A stretch of 40,508 nucleotides of DNA, from positions 1-40,508 of the forward strand of contig JAJDDV010000037.1 of NCBI GenBank assembly GCA_029260135.1, written 5' to 3'. The notes under the pieces are model-generated. The model did no database searches, was not told the DNA's origin, and saw nothing but the letters and a program-made list of their open reading frames with translations. Of this stretch, positions 1 through 8,166 are shown piece after piece. Numbering within the stretch: position 1 is the first letter of the stretch; each line of letters starts with the position of its first letter. The DNA is from Phycisphaerae bacterium. Its GTDB lineage: Bacteria > Planctomycetota > Phycisphaerae > UBA1845. The translations under genes and the position numbers were made by a program.

Positions 1-34
1 TCGATGGCACGTACTGTCGCATCACCCCCCTGAA

Positions 35-55
35 TCCCCCCTTGGTAAGGGGGGA
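35..55. repeat. Perfect 9-bp-stem hairpin
   Basis: T plus CCCCCCTT, loop GGT, then AAGGGGGG plus A form a perfect 9-bp stem. There is no T-run on either side, so it is not a standard rho-independent terminator. Palindromes of this C-run/G-run kind are often dispersed intergenic repeats or miniature element ends, but only one copy is visible here. Confidence 0.5.
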
Positions 56-120
56 GCGACAGGCCAGAATGTGCATCAATAGGCACGTTACACGTTGGTG
101 CCAATTGGTGAGCGGCGAGC

Positions 121-137
121 GGTCCGCACAGCGGACC
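121..137. repeat. Perfect 7-bp-stem hairpin GGTCCGC-ACA-GCGGACC
   Basis: GGTCCGC (121-127), loop ACA, GCGGACC (131-137). It is perfectly palindromic and not followed by T residues. It sits in an array with the hairpins at 168-183 and 195-221, which suggests a repeat cluster or structured RNA rather than a single terminator. Confidence 0.45.
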
Positions 138-167
138 CTACCGGCCGGCCATGGAACGAAGCGTTGA

Positions 168-221
168 TGCCACGATTGTGGCACTCGGTCCGTCCCCCAC
201 CCTTGCTTCGCAAGAATGGGG
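168..221. repeat. Two adjacent hairpins
   Basis: The first is TGCCAC-GATT-GTGGCA (168-183), a perfect 6-bp stem with a 4-nt loop. The second spans 195-221: CCCCA/TGGGG and CTTGC/GCAAG, two 5-bp stems separated by a 2x2 internal loop and closed by the loop TTC. The regular spacing of hairpins from 121 to 221 is more than expected by chance in plain spacer DNA, although I cannot compute a significance value. Confidence 0.4.
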
Positions 222-381
222 CACCCGGCAGGCAGAGGGAACCCGGCGATCACGGGGTACCCGGGCACGGATCGAACCGGTGCGGTGGAGCATGGCTGGG
301 TGTTTGCCATCGATGCCCTCCCAAGAAGACCTGCCTGCGGCGAATTCGAGCCCTGCAGCCGCGGTTTCTGGGCCGCTAGAG

Positions 382-430
382 CAAGCTCTATTCAAGTGTA
401 ACGTCCTGAACGACCCGCACGCGGGAAACA
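382..430. repeat. Dispersed ~50-bp intergenic element, copy A
   Basis: This copy aligns to 6743-6792 with 43 identical columns of 50, by my hand alignment. Five of the six substitutions are transitions and there is one single-base gap. The core reads CTCTATTCAAGTGTAACGTC. Both copies lie outside recognised genes and in the same orientation. The CCCG-CACG-CGGG palindrome near the right end is only partly kept in copy B. The function is unknown; it could be a dispersed repeat, a protein-binding site or part of a small RNA. Confidence 0.6.
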
Positions 431-642
431 CGACACTCTCCCCGCGACGTTTGAACGTCACACGTTAAAGCATGATAGCGAAAGGGATGCTCCCCAACAA
501 GGGAAAGTTCAGTTATTCTGCGAGGGTGCAGTGGCTGACTCACGAAATGTGCCATTCACTCGTGCCCAGGACGTGGCTCGGGCAGTGTGAGTGCGTGTGA
601 AAGCCACCGGTCCTCCCCCGCCTCACTTGCAGGTAAGGGCAG

Positions 643-2232
643 TTACTTCTCGGTCTGGACGTCGAGGATTTCGAGCTTGATGGAGCCGATTTTGGTGATT
701 AGAGGGAGGCTGAGATCGGCCAGGCCGGTGTTCTTGAGGGAGGAGGTCGCGAAGGCGATTCGCGTGGGGCTGCAGAGGTCGCCGCCCAGCGCGGCGTCAA
801 AGTCGACCCACCGCCCGTCGAGATGGAATTGGGTCCACATGTGGTAACCGAAAACATCGCGCTGTCCGCCGAAGGACTCGACGTACGCCAATCCCACCAC
901 CACGCGCGAGGGCAGCCCCTGGATTCGACCCAGTGCAGCCAGGAGTACGCCGTGCTCGCTGCAGTCTCCTTCGCGTGTTCGACAGACTTCGCTGGCAGAG
1001 GCGAACCCGACGTTAAGACTCTTGTCGTGAACGAATTCGCTGACAAAGCGCCGGAGCTTTGTCGCCAGCTTATAGGGAGCGGTTTCCCCCCCCGCCGCCC
1101 GCTTGGCGACCTTGACCAACTCCAGATCGGAGGTGTTGATCAAGAGGTTGGACTTCAGGTATTCCGCCATGGCCGCGGACGCATTCGCGCGCACGACCTT
1201 CGCCGCCGACCGCGCGGGAGGATCCTGTCGTGTGACGACCAAGTCGATCGAGCCGTCGTCGCGCTTCGTGGCCTTCTGCATCCCGGTGTCGGGCAGCCCT
1301 CCCAGATCGCCGTCTTTCGCTTGGGGGCTGAGTCGATAGACCGCGCGACGGATACGTTTCGGATCGAGACGGCGCCCGGCTTTGACCACCGTGGACATGA
1401 AGATCTCCGGTGGTATGAAGTCGGCCACCGCAGAGGCCTGGTCGGCGACGATGATCTCCATATTGCCGAAACCCGGCGCCACGAGTTGCTGTTTGATGGG
1501 GTGCCCTGTCTTGTCCACCCAGGAGATGGACTCGAGCGAACCGAGCGGCGAAACCAGCGACGTGGTCACGCGTTGCCCTTTCTTCACCCGACCGCAACGG
1601 CTGAGCGTCTCCCAATCTCCGATCGTCGTGACCGCCTCCACGGCATCGTCGAGGCGAAGCTCCGGCGCGTAGGTTTTGAGGGTGTAGGTCAGCCCCGGTT
1701 TGAAGCCGCGTTTGAGGCTCTCGCGGTAGAGCCCCCAGGTCATCAGCGCCCCCTTGGGGTAGGTGAACTTCTGGGTCTGCTCCATGCCGAGCTGGGAGCT
1801 GGTAATGGTGACCTTTCCTTCAGCGACGCGCCCCCGCATCGAGGTTTTCATGACCGACATGTCCATGTCGGAGGAGAACGTGACCGGCGCGCCGTGAATG
1901 GTCTCGGTCGTGGCCTGGGTCATCTCGACCTTGATGAACTGACCGGCCCGACCGATCTGCATCATCATCGTCGTGTTCGTTTCAATCAGGTCGCCGTTTC
2001 GCGCCATGGAGGAGTGGGCGTATCCGACCTTTCCGCCGGCCATGTAGATCTCGGCCCAGTCGTCGATGAAACGACCGGATGGCGGATTGGTCAGGTCAAT
2101 CGGTTTCGCGATCACCCGCGCCGCGAGGATGCCGGAAGCGAGAAGCGCGAGCGCGATCAGCGTCGTCGGCGCGGCGAGTTTCCGCGCGCTGACACGCGGT
2201 GATTGGACTCGAAGCACGGCGGTCAATGTCAT
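643..2232 (-). CDS. Membrane-anchored transglutaminase-like protein
   Basis: The protein has about 529 residues from the ATG at 2232, chosen because GAGGG lies about 9 nt upstream; an in-frame GTG at 2253 would add seven residues but has no good ribosome binding site. A hydrophobic segment near residues 22-40 is a signal anchor or signal peptide. The middle region is unassigned. The C-terminal third carries a transglutaminase-like (papain-fold) core: GDCSEHGVLLAA with the nucleophilic Cys (residue 424 from this start), GYHMW with the His (464), and WVDFDAAL with the Asp (477 or 479). The triad looks complete, so it may act as a cysteine protease or transglutaminase outside the cytoplasm. It is the last gene of the sdh operon, 51 nt after sdhB, with no obvious link to respiration. 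The fold is secure; the substrate is unknown. Confidence 0.85.
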   Translation of the reverse strand: MTLTAVLRVQSPRVSARKLAAPTTLIALALLASGILAARVIAKPIDLTNPPSGRFIDDWAEIYMAGGKVGYAHSSMARNGDLIETNTTMMMQIGRAGQFIKVEMTQATTETIHGAPVTFSSDMDMSVMKTSMRGRVAEGKVTITSSQLGMEQTQKFTYPKGALMTWGLYRESLKRGFKPGLTYTLKTYAPELRLDDAVEAVTTIGDWETLSRCGRVKKGQRVTTSLVSPLGSLESISWVDKTGHPIKQQLVAPGFGNMEIIVADQASAVADFIPPEIFMSTVVKAGRRLDPKRIRRAVYRLSPQAKDGDLGGLPDTGMQKATKRDDGSIDLVVTRQDPPARSAAKVVRANASAAMAEYLKSNLLINTSDLELVKVAKRAAGGETAPYKLATKLRRFVSEFVHDKSLNVGFASASEVCRTREGDCSEHGVLLAALGRIQGLPSRVVVGLAYVESFGGQRDVFGYHMWTQFHLDGRWVDFDAALGGDLCSPTRIAFATSSLKNTGLADLSLPLITKIGSIKLEILDVQTEK

Positions 2233-2283
2233 TTTGAAAGCCCTCAGGAACACCCGATTACGAAGCAGCGGATCGTATCGTAC

Positions 2284-3042
2284 TTATCGCCCGAACCACT
2301 GTCGCAATTTGTATAAAGTGGTGTCGCGTCCGGCCTTGGCGATCGAGTCGGTGAGGGGGATTTCTTTCGGACAGACCTTGACGCAGTTCTGGCTGTTTCC
2401 GCAATCGGCGATGCCGCCCGGACCGGTGAGTACGCCGAGCCGATCGTCGCGTTCGACACGTCCGGTGGGATGGAGGTTGAACAGAATGGCCTGGGAGATT
2501 GCGGCAGGGCCGATAAACCCGGTCTTGTCGCTGAACTGCGGGCAGGCTTCGACGCAGCAACCGCAGGTCATGCAGCGCGAGAGCGGATAGGCTTCTTCCT
2601 GTACCTGGGGCGCGAGGCGCGGACCGGCGCCGAGGTCGTAATAACCGTCGACATGGACCCAGGCTTTGACGCATTTGAGTGACTCGAACATCGCGTGTCG
2701 ATCGACAACGAGATCTCGCACGACGGGGAACTTGGTCATGGGTCGGACTTCGATAGCGTCGGGCGATTCTTCGAGGAGGGCATCGACCAAAGCGGAGCAG
2801 GCCTGGCGGACGCGACCGTTGATGACCATGGTACAAGCGCCGCAGACTTCCTCGAGACAGCAGGAGTCAAACGCGACGGGAACCGTCGGCTGCTTTTCGG
2901 TGGTCACCGGATCAGCGGCGATGCGCTGAAAGACGGTGGTCATGTTCATGCCGTCTTCGTAGTCGACGTTGAACGTTTCCCAGTGCGAGCCGCTGTTGGG
3001 GTCGGCCTGTCGCAGGATTCTGACTTTGAACGATTTCGACAT
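2284..3042 (-). CDS. sdhB: Succinate dehydrogenase / fumarate reductase iron-sulfur subunit
   Basis: This 252-residue protein passes electrons from the flavoprotein to the membrane quinone site. The N-terminal ferredoxin domain has 2Fe-2S cysteines in CCLEEVCGAC (61/62, 67, 70) with Cys82. The C-terminal domain has CMTCGCCVEACP (157-168) and CGNSQNCVKVCP (214-225), which together supply ligands for the 4Fe-4S and 3Fe-4S clusters. Length is normal for the family. The ATG at 3042 has TGAGGAC about 8 nt upstream. It follows sdhA by 61 nt, giving the order C-A-B seen in Bacillus and epsilonproteobacterial type enzymes. The direction of the reaction (succinate oxidation or fumarate reduction) cannot be told from this subunit. 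Confidence 0.97.
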   Translation of the reverse strand: MSKSFKVRILRQADPNSGSHWETFNVDYEDGMNMTTVFQRIAADPVTTEKQPTVPVAFDSCCLEEVCGACTMVINGRVRQACSALVDALLEESPDAIEVRPMTKFPVVRDLVVDRHAMFESLKCVKAWVHVDGYYDLGAGPRLAPQVQEEAYPLSRCMTCGCCVEACPQFSDKTGFIGPAAISQAILFNLHPTGRVERDDRLGVLTGPGGIADCGNSQNCVKVCPKEIPLTDSIAKAGRDTTLYKLRQWFGR

Positions 3043-3103
3043 CGACAGTCCTCAGGTTGCGTGGACCTCACCGATTGCATCGGATCCACAAAGCGAGCGT
3101 CTA

Positions 3104-5101
3104 CTAGGCGCTCGATCCTCCCGCGGCCGAAGCGACCGCCTTGGGTGGTTCGTTCGACGCGTCGCGACTCATTTCCGCCCAAACCTCACCGATGATCTCG
3201 GCCCCGGTCAGCCCGTAGGTTCGTGGCCGCGGCGGGATCAGGCTCGTGTCCACTTCCTCATAAGAGAACTCAGGACCTTGCGGCGTATACCGTGCCCTTG
3301 TGGTCTTGAGCCATTGTTCGTTTTTCTTTTTGAACGCCTGACACCACGCCTGCGCCTGTCGGCGAAGCTCAGCCGGGTCTTGGGCATCGGGCGCGGGGAT
3401 TCCGAACTCGGGTTTGAAGTGGGCGCCACGACATTCGTCGCGTTTCAGCGCCCCCTCGGCCATGACGCGCGCCATGAGAATCATGTCGCCCAGCGCGCGG
3501 GCGAAGCTGAAGTTCTGGTTGGTCCAGTTCGATCGATCGGAGAGCGAAATCCGATCGAATCGAGATTTGAACTCTTCGATCTTCTCGAGGAGCGCCGCGA
3601 GGTCCTTGTTGTTGCGGACGACGGTACACTGTCGCGTCATCCAATCGCCGAGTTCCAACTGAAGGGTGTAGGGGTTCTCGTCGCCCTGGTTTTTGATGAG
3701 GCTGTCCATCTGCTCTTGATGGATTGTCGCCGCACCCTCAAACATCGAGGCGGCCTGGTCGGCGGCGGCGCCGTTGGCGAGTGAATTCAGTCGGTTCTCG
3801 ATGGAGGGGGCGACGATCAGACCGGAGAAGATGCAGCTCAGCAGCGAGTTTGCACCGAGGCGGTTTCCGCCGTGGAACTGGTAGTCGGCCTCGCCGATGA
3901 CGAAGAGCCCGGGCACGTTGCTGTGCTGGTTCCGCGTGGAGCCGAGCACGAGCCCGCCGGTGGTTTCGTTTTTCTCGAAGTCGATCCAGAGCCCCCCCAT
4001 CGAGTAGTGAACGCCGGGGAAGATCTTCATGGGTACGACGCGAGGATCGGCGCCTTGGAACTTCTCGTAGATTTCGAGGATACCGTCGAGCTTCTTGTGG
4101 GTGTCGGCGGGCAGCTCGCTCACATCGAGGTAGACGCACATGCGGCCACTCTCGACGCTGAGCCCCTGCGTAACGCAGACGTCGAAGATCTCGCGGGTGG
4201 CGATGTCGCGCGGGACGAGGTTGCCGTAGGCGGGGTATCGCTCTTCAAGGAAGTAGTAGCGTTCGCCGGGCGGGATCGACGTTGGGTCGCGGTCGTCCTG
4301 GGGACGCCGTGGGACCCAGACTCGGCCACCCTCGCCGCGGGCGCTTTCGCTCATCAGGCGCAGCTTGTCGGTGCCGGGGATGGCGGTCGGGTGAACTTGA
4401 ACGAACTCGCCGTTGGCGTAGTCGACGCCGGCCATGTAGGCGCGGGCGGCCGCCCCACCGGTGCAGATCATCGACATCGTACTGCGACCGAAGATCAGAC
4501 CGTTTCCGCCCGTGGCGAGTACGACGGCGTCCGACGGGAAGGAACGGATCTCCATCGAGAACATGTCTTGGGCGACGACACCGCGGCAGTCTCCGCGATC
4601 ATCGATGATCGGCCCGAGGAATTCCCAGTATTCGTACTTGTCGACGAGCCCTTCCGCCTCCCATCGGCGAACCTGCTCGTCGAGGGCGTAGATCATCTGC
4701 TGCCCGGTTGTCGCGCCGGCGAACGCGGTTCGCTTGTAGAGGGTACCGCCGAAGCGTCGCTGATCGCGGAAGCCTTCGGCCGTGCGGTTGAAGGGGACGC
4801 CAAGTCGGTCGAGCAGGTCGACGACGCGGGGAGCCCAGTCGCACATTTCTTTGACGGGCGGTTGATGCTGGAGGAAGTCACCACCGTAGACGGTGTCGTC
4901 GAAGTGTTTCCACTCGTTGTCACCCTGCTGGCGCGTGTAATCGTTGACGGAGTTGATGCCGCCCTGAGCGCAGACGCTGTGCGAGCGCTTGACGGGAACC
5001 ATGCTGATGAGGGCGACGTGGATGCCGGCCTCTGCGAGTTTCATGGAGGCGGCCAATCCGGCGAGCCCACCTCCTACGACTACGACTTGTTGATTCGCCA
5101 T
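3104..5101 (-). CDS. sdhA: Succinate dehydrogenase / fumarate reductase flavoprotein subunit
   Basis: This 665-residue catalytic subunit interconverts succinate and fumarate on the cytoplasmic face. The N-terminal FAD-binding Rossmann motif is VVVVGGGLAGLAA (6-18). His41 in RSHSVCAQGGIN is the expected covalent FAD attachment site. SARGEGGRVW holds the catalytic arginine region, and HPTAIPGTDKL follows the usual substrate-site pattern. The C-terminal domain is full length, ending in an Ala/Ser-rich tail. The ATG at 5101 has a GAGG about 13 nt upstream. It lies 54 nt after sdhC and 61 nt before sdhB in one transcription unit. The style resembles the Bacillus/Wolinella branch with a single diheme anchor subunit rather than the E. 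coli SdhCD type. Confidence 0.97.
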   Translation of the reverse strand: MANQQVVVVGGGLAGLAASMKLAEAGIHVALISMVPVKRSHSVCAQGGINSVNDYTRQQGDNEWKHFDDTVYGGDFLQHQPPVKEMCDWAPRVVDLLDRLGVPFNRTAEGFRDQRRFGGTLYKRTAFAGATTGQQMIYALDEQVRRWEAEGLVDKYEYWEFLGPIIDDRGDCRGVVAQDMFSMEIRSFPSDAVVLATGGNGLIFGRSTMSMICTGGAAARAYMAGVDYANGEFVQVHPTAIPGTDKLRLMSESARGEGGRVWVPRRPQDDRDPTSIPPGERYYFLEERYPAYGNLVPRDIATREIFDVCVTQGLSVESGRMCVYLDVSELPADTHKKLDGILEIYEKFQGADPRVVPMKIFPGVHYSMGGLWIDFEKNETTGGLVLGSTRNQHSNVPGLFVIGEADYQFHGGNRLGANSLLSCIFSGLIVAPSIENRLNSLANGAAADQAASMFEGAATIHQEQMDSLIKNQGDENPYTLQLELGDWMTRQCTVVRNNKDLAALLEKIEEFKSRFDRISLSDRSNWTNQNFSFARALGDMILMARVMAEGALKRDECRGAHFKPEFGIPAPDAQDPAELRRQAQAWCQAFKKKNEQWLKTTRARYTPQGPEFSYEEVDTSLIPPRPRTYGLTGAEIIGEVWAEMSRDASNEPPKAVASAAGGSSA

Positions 5102-5155
5102 GGTCTACTTTCAAACCTCGACATTCGCCGGTGCCGGCGCGAGGACCGGCGCCCC

Positions 5156-5908
5156 CTAGGGCGCGTGTGTCGCGGCGGTGACGCCGTGCCCGGACGACGC
5201 CGTCGCATCTACGTTGAACGTTCGAAATCCACTGAGTGCGCCGATTCCCACCAAGGCCAGAACGACGCCGAAGACGGCACAGACGTAACCCGAAACGCGT
5301 TGCGAAGCCGGGCGGATCGTGATGCCCCAGGTGATCAGCATGGTCCAGATGCCGTTGGCGAGGTGGAAGACGCTGGCCACCACACCGAGGAAGTAGATGG
5401 GTGCGATCCACCATGCCGCCTGGATCGCCGTCGCGGTGGTCACCGCGGCTGCGGGTTCACCCGCTTTTGTGTGCAGCTCAAAGTGACCTGCACCGAGGGG
5501 TTTGCCGAACCAGTGCATGTGCCACACATGGTAAAGGATGAACACAAAGGCGAAGACGCCGGTGATGCGCTGGAGGGTGAATCGGATGTTGGGACCGTGC
5601 GTGTAGCTTGATGCGTTTGGGCTGCTGGAGAGCCAGATCTTCACGCCGAGGATGGCGTGGAAGAACAGCGGGATGAAGATGCCGACGATTTCAACGGGAA
5701 CGAGCATCGGCCCGAGTGCGCCGTGCAAGCGGTCGATCGCTTTTTGGAATTCGGCGCCCGGCTGCCCCGGCCAGAGAATCGCCGAGTTGGCGACCAGGTG
5801 GAAGCAGAGGAAGACGCCGACGGGGATCAGACCGCAAAGCGAGTGCAGCCGGCGGATGAGGAAGTAGTACTTCGCGTCGAGTCCCGGAGACTGAGATTGG
5901 GCTTCCAC
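5156..5908 (-). CDS. sdhC: Succinate dehydrogenase cytochrome b subunit, diheme five-helix type
   Basis: This is the membrane anchor that holds heme b and the quinone site. I chose the GTG at 5908 (250 residues) because GGAG lies 9 nt upstream and the conserved part begins soon after. The open frame extends further upstream, but that part overlaps the promoter. Five membrane segments are visible. His37, His84, His127 and His182 fall in the membrane segments with spacing like the four heme ligands of the Bacillus subtilis SdhC family, so two hemes are likely. It is the first gene of the operon, about 88 nt after the predicted transcription start. No separate SdhD is seen, as expected for this type. 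Confidence 0.9.
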   Translation of the reverse strand: MEAQSQSPGLDAKYYFLIRRLHSLCGLIPVGVFLCFHLVANSAILWPGQPGAEFQKAIDRLHGALGPMLVPVEIVGIFIPLFFHAILGVKIWLSSSPNASSYTHGPNIRFTLQRITGVFAFVFILYHVWHMHWFGKPLGAGHFELHTKAGEPAAAVTTATAIQAAWWIAPIYFLGVVASVFHLANGIWTMLITWGITIRPASQRVSGYVCAVFGVVLALVGIGALSGFRTFNVDATASSGHGVTAATHAP

Positions 5909-6002
5909 CGCAGCGAACTCCGTTGAGCGCAAGAGAAACCGGGTCGCATCGATGCGGGGACATTGAGCGCCATCGTCCCCGGCATGCACGCCGACCGCGC
6001 GG

Positions 6003-6030
6003 ATTATACGATCCCCTATCCGTGTGGCAA
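6003..6030 (-). promoter_or_regulatory. Sigma70-like promoter of the sdhCAB operon
   Basis: On the minus strand TTGCCA (6025-6030), a 16-bp spacer and a perfect TATAAT (6003-6008) match the consensus at 11 of 12 positions. The predicted start of transcription near 5996 leaves a leader of about 88 nt before the sdhC GTG. The divergent DUF2752 gene begins 186 bp away on the other side. Confidence 0.75.
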
Positions 6031-6215
6031 TCGGCGTGCCGTCCAAATGACGGTCACCTCGCCCAGATTGCCACGGTCTTGCGTTGAGGATGCGGACCTT
6101 CGAGATTCGGTGTGATGCTCCAACGCTCGCTGAGTGGTTGACCGGGCGGTGGGAGCGACCTATCCTCAGCAGCCGCCATGCGAAGCCGAGCGATCGCGCC
6201 CCACAGGTACGTGAA

Positions 6216-6740
6216 ATGACCCACCCGACATCGACCAGCGCAAGACCCGGCGTCGTCGCTCATCCGCTCAGCGGGTGGGTCTATCGCGTCGAAGCCGCGG
6301 CCCCGCGGCGGGCGCGCGGAATGGCTGCCATCGTTCTTCTTGGCGGGATGGGGTTGCTGACGGCCGCGGCCTGGGTAACGCCGGACGGATCGGGTCATGG
6401 AACGCATCGGCAGCTCAATCAGCCACCGTGCCTTGCGATCACGCTTCTCGGTTATCCGTGCCCGACGTGCGGTATGACGACGGCGTTTGCTCATACCGTA
6501 CGCGGGGAGCTGGGCTCGGCGTTTCTGGCCCAGCCGGCAGGACTACTTCTGGCGCTCGCCACCGTGACGGCGGTGGTGTTATCGCTTACGGTCCTGGCGA
6601 CGGGTAGAGTCTGGGCAGTCAACTGGTACAGGGTCTCACCGCTGGGCGTTACGATCGCGGTGCTGGCGGTCGTCGTGGCCGGCTGGGCGTTCAAGGTGAC
6701 GTTGGGTCTGCTGTCGGGGCGCCTTCCGGTGGGCGCCTAG
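6216..6740 (+). CDS. DUF2752 family membrane protein
   Basis: This is a small membrane protein of about 174 residues. The ATG at 6216 follows ACAGGTACGTGAA with a usable AGG; the frame is open further upstream but without a better start. A hydrophobic segment at about 36-53 is followed by the family signature: a Cys (72) and GYPCPTCGMTTAF with CxxC (82, 85), then two more membrane segments. DUF2752 proteins are widespread small membrane proteins whose function is not established; the CPxCG motif suggests metal or redox chemistry, but that is inference. It stands alone, divergent from the sdh operon. Confidence 0.85.
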   Translation: MTHPTSTSARPGVVAHPLSGWVYRVEAAAPRRARGMAAIVLLGGMGLLTAAAWVTPDGSGHGTHRQLNQPPCLAITLLGYPCPTCGMTTAFAHTVRGELGSAFLAQPAGLLLALATVTAVVLSLTVLATGRVWAVNWYRVSPLGVTIAVLAVVVAGWAFKVTLGLLSGRLPVGA

Positions 6741-6742
6741 GC

Positions 6743-6792
6743 CAAACTCTATTCAGGTGTAGCGTCTTGAACGAGTCCGCACGCAGGAAACA
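6743..6792. repeat. Dispersed ~50-bp intergenic element, copy B
   Basis: The partner of 382-430, in the same orientation, located two bases after the DUF2752 stop codon and about 60 bp before the lipoprotein operon. The core reads CTCTATTCAGGTGTAGCGTC. Its place directly after a stop codon would fit a 3'-end element, but there is no strong stem or T-run in this copy. Confidence 0.6.
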
Positions 6793-6851
6793 GGCTGCTT
6801 TGCCGGCTACACGCGAGCGTGACGTGCTGCAGGCGAGATGAGGAGACGAAG

Positions 6852-7493
6852 ATGATGCCGCCGATATCCGTTCGTTGCTTGTTGCCCGCGGCGCTCTTGC
6901 TGCTCTGTTCGTGCCGGATGCTGACGCCGCTGGTGTTCGTCGGCGAGCAAAAGCGGAACGTGGCTCCGGAACTCGACAAGCTTCCGAACGCGCGAGTGGC
7001 GGTGCTGGTGTGGACCGATCCATCGACGCTGTTTGATTACCCACACGCGCGGTTCGAGCTGGCCAGCTACATCGGCAGCGAGCTCTTCAACAAGATGGCG
7101 GAGCGGAAGCTCAACACCGAGGTGGTCGATCCGCGTGACGTCGAAGACTTCATCCAAAAGGATCTCGACGCGCGGATCAACCCGCGTGCGGTGGGAAAGG
7201 CGTTTGAGGCCGGGTACGTGGTCTACATCGAAGTTCTTCGGTTCCAAATGCGAGATGCTCAGCATCCGCAGTTTTTGCGCGGACACATCGAGGCGTCGGT
7301 GTCGGTGCATGATATCGGGGCCGACCCGGACAAGCTGCGGCGGTACGAACTTGCCCCGATTGCGTGTCACTACCCCGACGGCGCACCGATCACGCTGACG
7401 GCCACCAACTCGCCGCTCGTTCGCGAAATGACATATCGCAAGTTCGCCGAACTCGTGGCGCGGAAGTTCTATGAGCACACGATTGAAGAGTAG
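6852..7493 (+). CDS. Putative lipoprotein, first of a paralogous-looking pair
   Basis: The ATG at 6852 has AGGAG about 7 nt upstream. The N-terminus MMPPISVRCLLPAALLLLCSC is a lipoprotein signal with lipobox LCSC and lipidated Cys21. The mature part of about 190 residues begins with a segment (NARVAVLVWTDP) resembling the first strand of TolB-N/CsgG-like folds, and has no catalytic motif I recognise. The last 23 bases overlap the next gene, which has the same layout (lipobox, a line naming a predicted value or limit, helix LxxELLxN, then a beta-rich half), so the two may form a hetero-oligomer in the periplasm. Function unknown. Confidence 0.8.
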   Translation: MMPPISVRCLLPAALLLLCSCRMLTPLVFVGEQKRNVAPELDKLPNARVAVLVWTDPSTLFDYPHARFELASYIGSELFNKMAERKLNTEVVDPRDVEDFIQKDLDARINPRAVGKAFEAGYVVYIEVLRFQMRDAQHPQFLRGHIEASVSVHDIGADPDKLRRYELAPIACHYPDGAPITLTATNSPLVREMTYRKFAELVARKFYEHTIEE

Positions 7494-8166
7494 ACGATCG
7501 GCCGAGTCGAGCGCTGCGCGGTATGCGCGCCTGGTTGCGGCACTCCCGCTGGCGTGGATCGCGGGGTGCGGTTATTCGCAGGGTGAGTTACTCTTTGTGC
7601 TCGGGATGGGTCGAGGCGCCAAGGTCGAGGCGAAGTTCCAACTGACCGAGGAGCCGATCCTGATCCTGATCGATGACGCGTCGCAGCGCGTCGATTGGCC
7701 GGCCGCCCCGCGTTATCTTCTCGATCATCTGAGCCAGGAGCTTCTTCGAAACAACGCGGCACGAAGAATCGTCCCGCCCGAAACTGCGGCGCAGCTTCGG
7801 CAGACGGTACCCGAGTTCGAGAAACGCGGCGCGCGCGAGGTCGGAAAGCTGGCGGGTGCCGACCAGGTCCTCTGGATCGAGGTGCAGAGCTTCCACGCGG
7901 ACGAGCTGATTCAAGAGGCGATGGAGGCTGCCCACTTCGTCGTCACGATCAAGGTGCTCAATGTCGGGGAGAAGCGCCGTTCCCGGGTGCGTGTTTGGCC
8001 TGTCAGCCCGGCGGGTCATCGCGTGGCGGTTTCGCTCGCGGGGAGCGAAGTCGCCATCGCCAAGACGAAGGACGGGATATCGAGGAAGCTCGCCGAGTCT
8101 CTGGCATTCAAGATCGGCAGACTGTTTTACGACCACCGCCTGGGCGAATTCGAACGGTCACCATGA
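7471..8166 (+). CDS. Putative lipoprotein, second of the pair
   Basis: A 231-residue protein. The ATG at 7471 lies inside the end of the preceding gene, with GGAAG just upstream. After a basic N-region and a hydrophobic run comes the lipobox IAGC with Cys33. The mature part has EEPILILIDDAS and YLLDHLSQELLRN, similar in layout to IGSELFNKM in the gene before it, which supports shared ancestry at the fold level only. It overlaps the next gene by ATGA (8163-8166), so translation of the trio is probably coupled. I do not recognise the family. A role in envelope glycan assembly is inferred only from the adjoining glycosyltransferase. Confidence 0.78.
   Translation: MSTRLKSRRSAESSAARYARLVAALPLAWIAGCGYSQGELLFVLGMGRGAKVEAKFQLTEEPILILIDDASQRVDWPAAPRYLLDHLSQELLRNNAARRIVPPETAAQLRQTVPEFEKRGAREVGKLAGADQVLWIEVQSFHADELIQEAMEAAHFVVTIKVLNVGEKRRSRVRVWPVSPAGHRVAVSLAGSEVAIAKTKDGISRKLAESLAFKIGRLFYDHRLGEFERSP

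Larger units (their letters stand above)
1..642. other. Non-coding, hairpin-rich intergenic region
   Basis: No convincing gene is present. Short open frames here show no recognisable motif and no good ribosome binding site. The stretch contains at least four perfect or near-perfect hairpins (35-55, 121-137, 168-183, 195-221) and one copy of a dispersed element (382-430). It lies downstream of the transglutaminase gene that ends the sdh operon, so part of it may be 3' untranslated RNA on the minus strand. A gene outside the left edge cannot be excluded. Confidence 0.6.

Noticed and set aside
3872-5611. A 579-residue open frame on the plus strand
   Set aside because: Antisense to sdhA and sdhC, which match their families throughout; the frame lacks any recognised domain.
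7695-8162. N-terminal extension of the GT4-like protein
   Set aside because: It reads out of phase across the second lipoprotein gene. The ATG at 8163 with the ATGA overlap gives the normal N-terminus.
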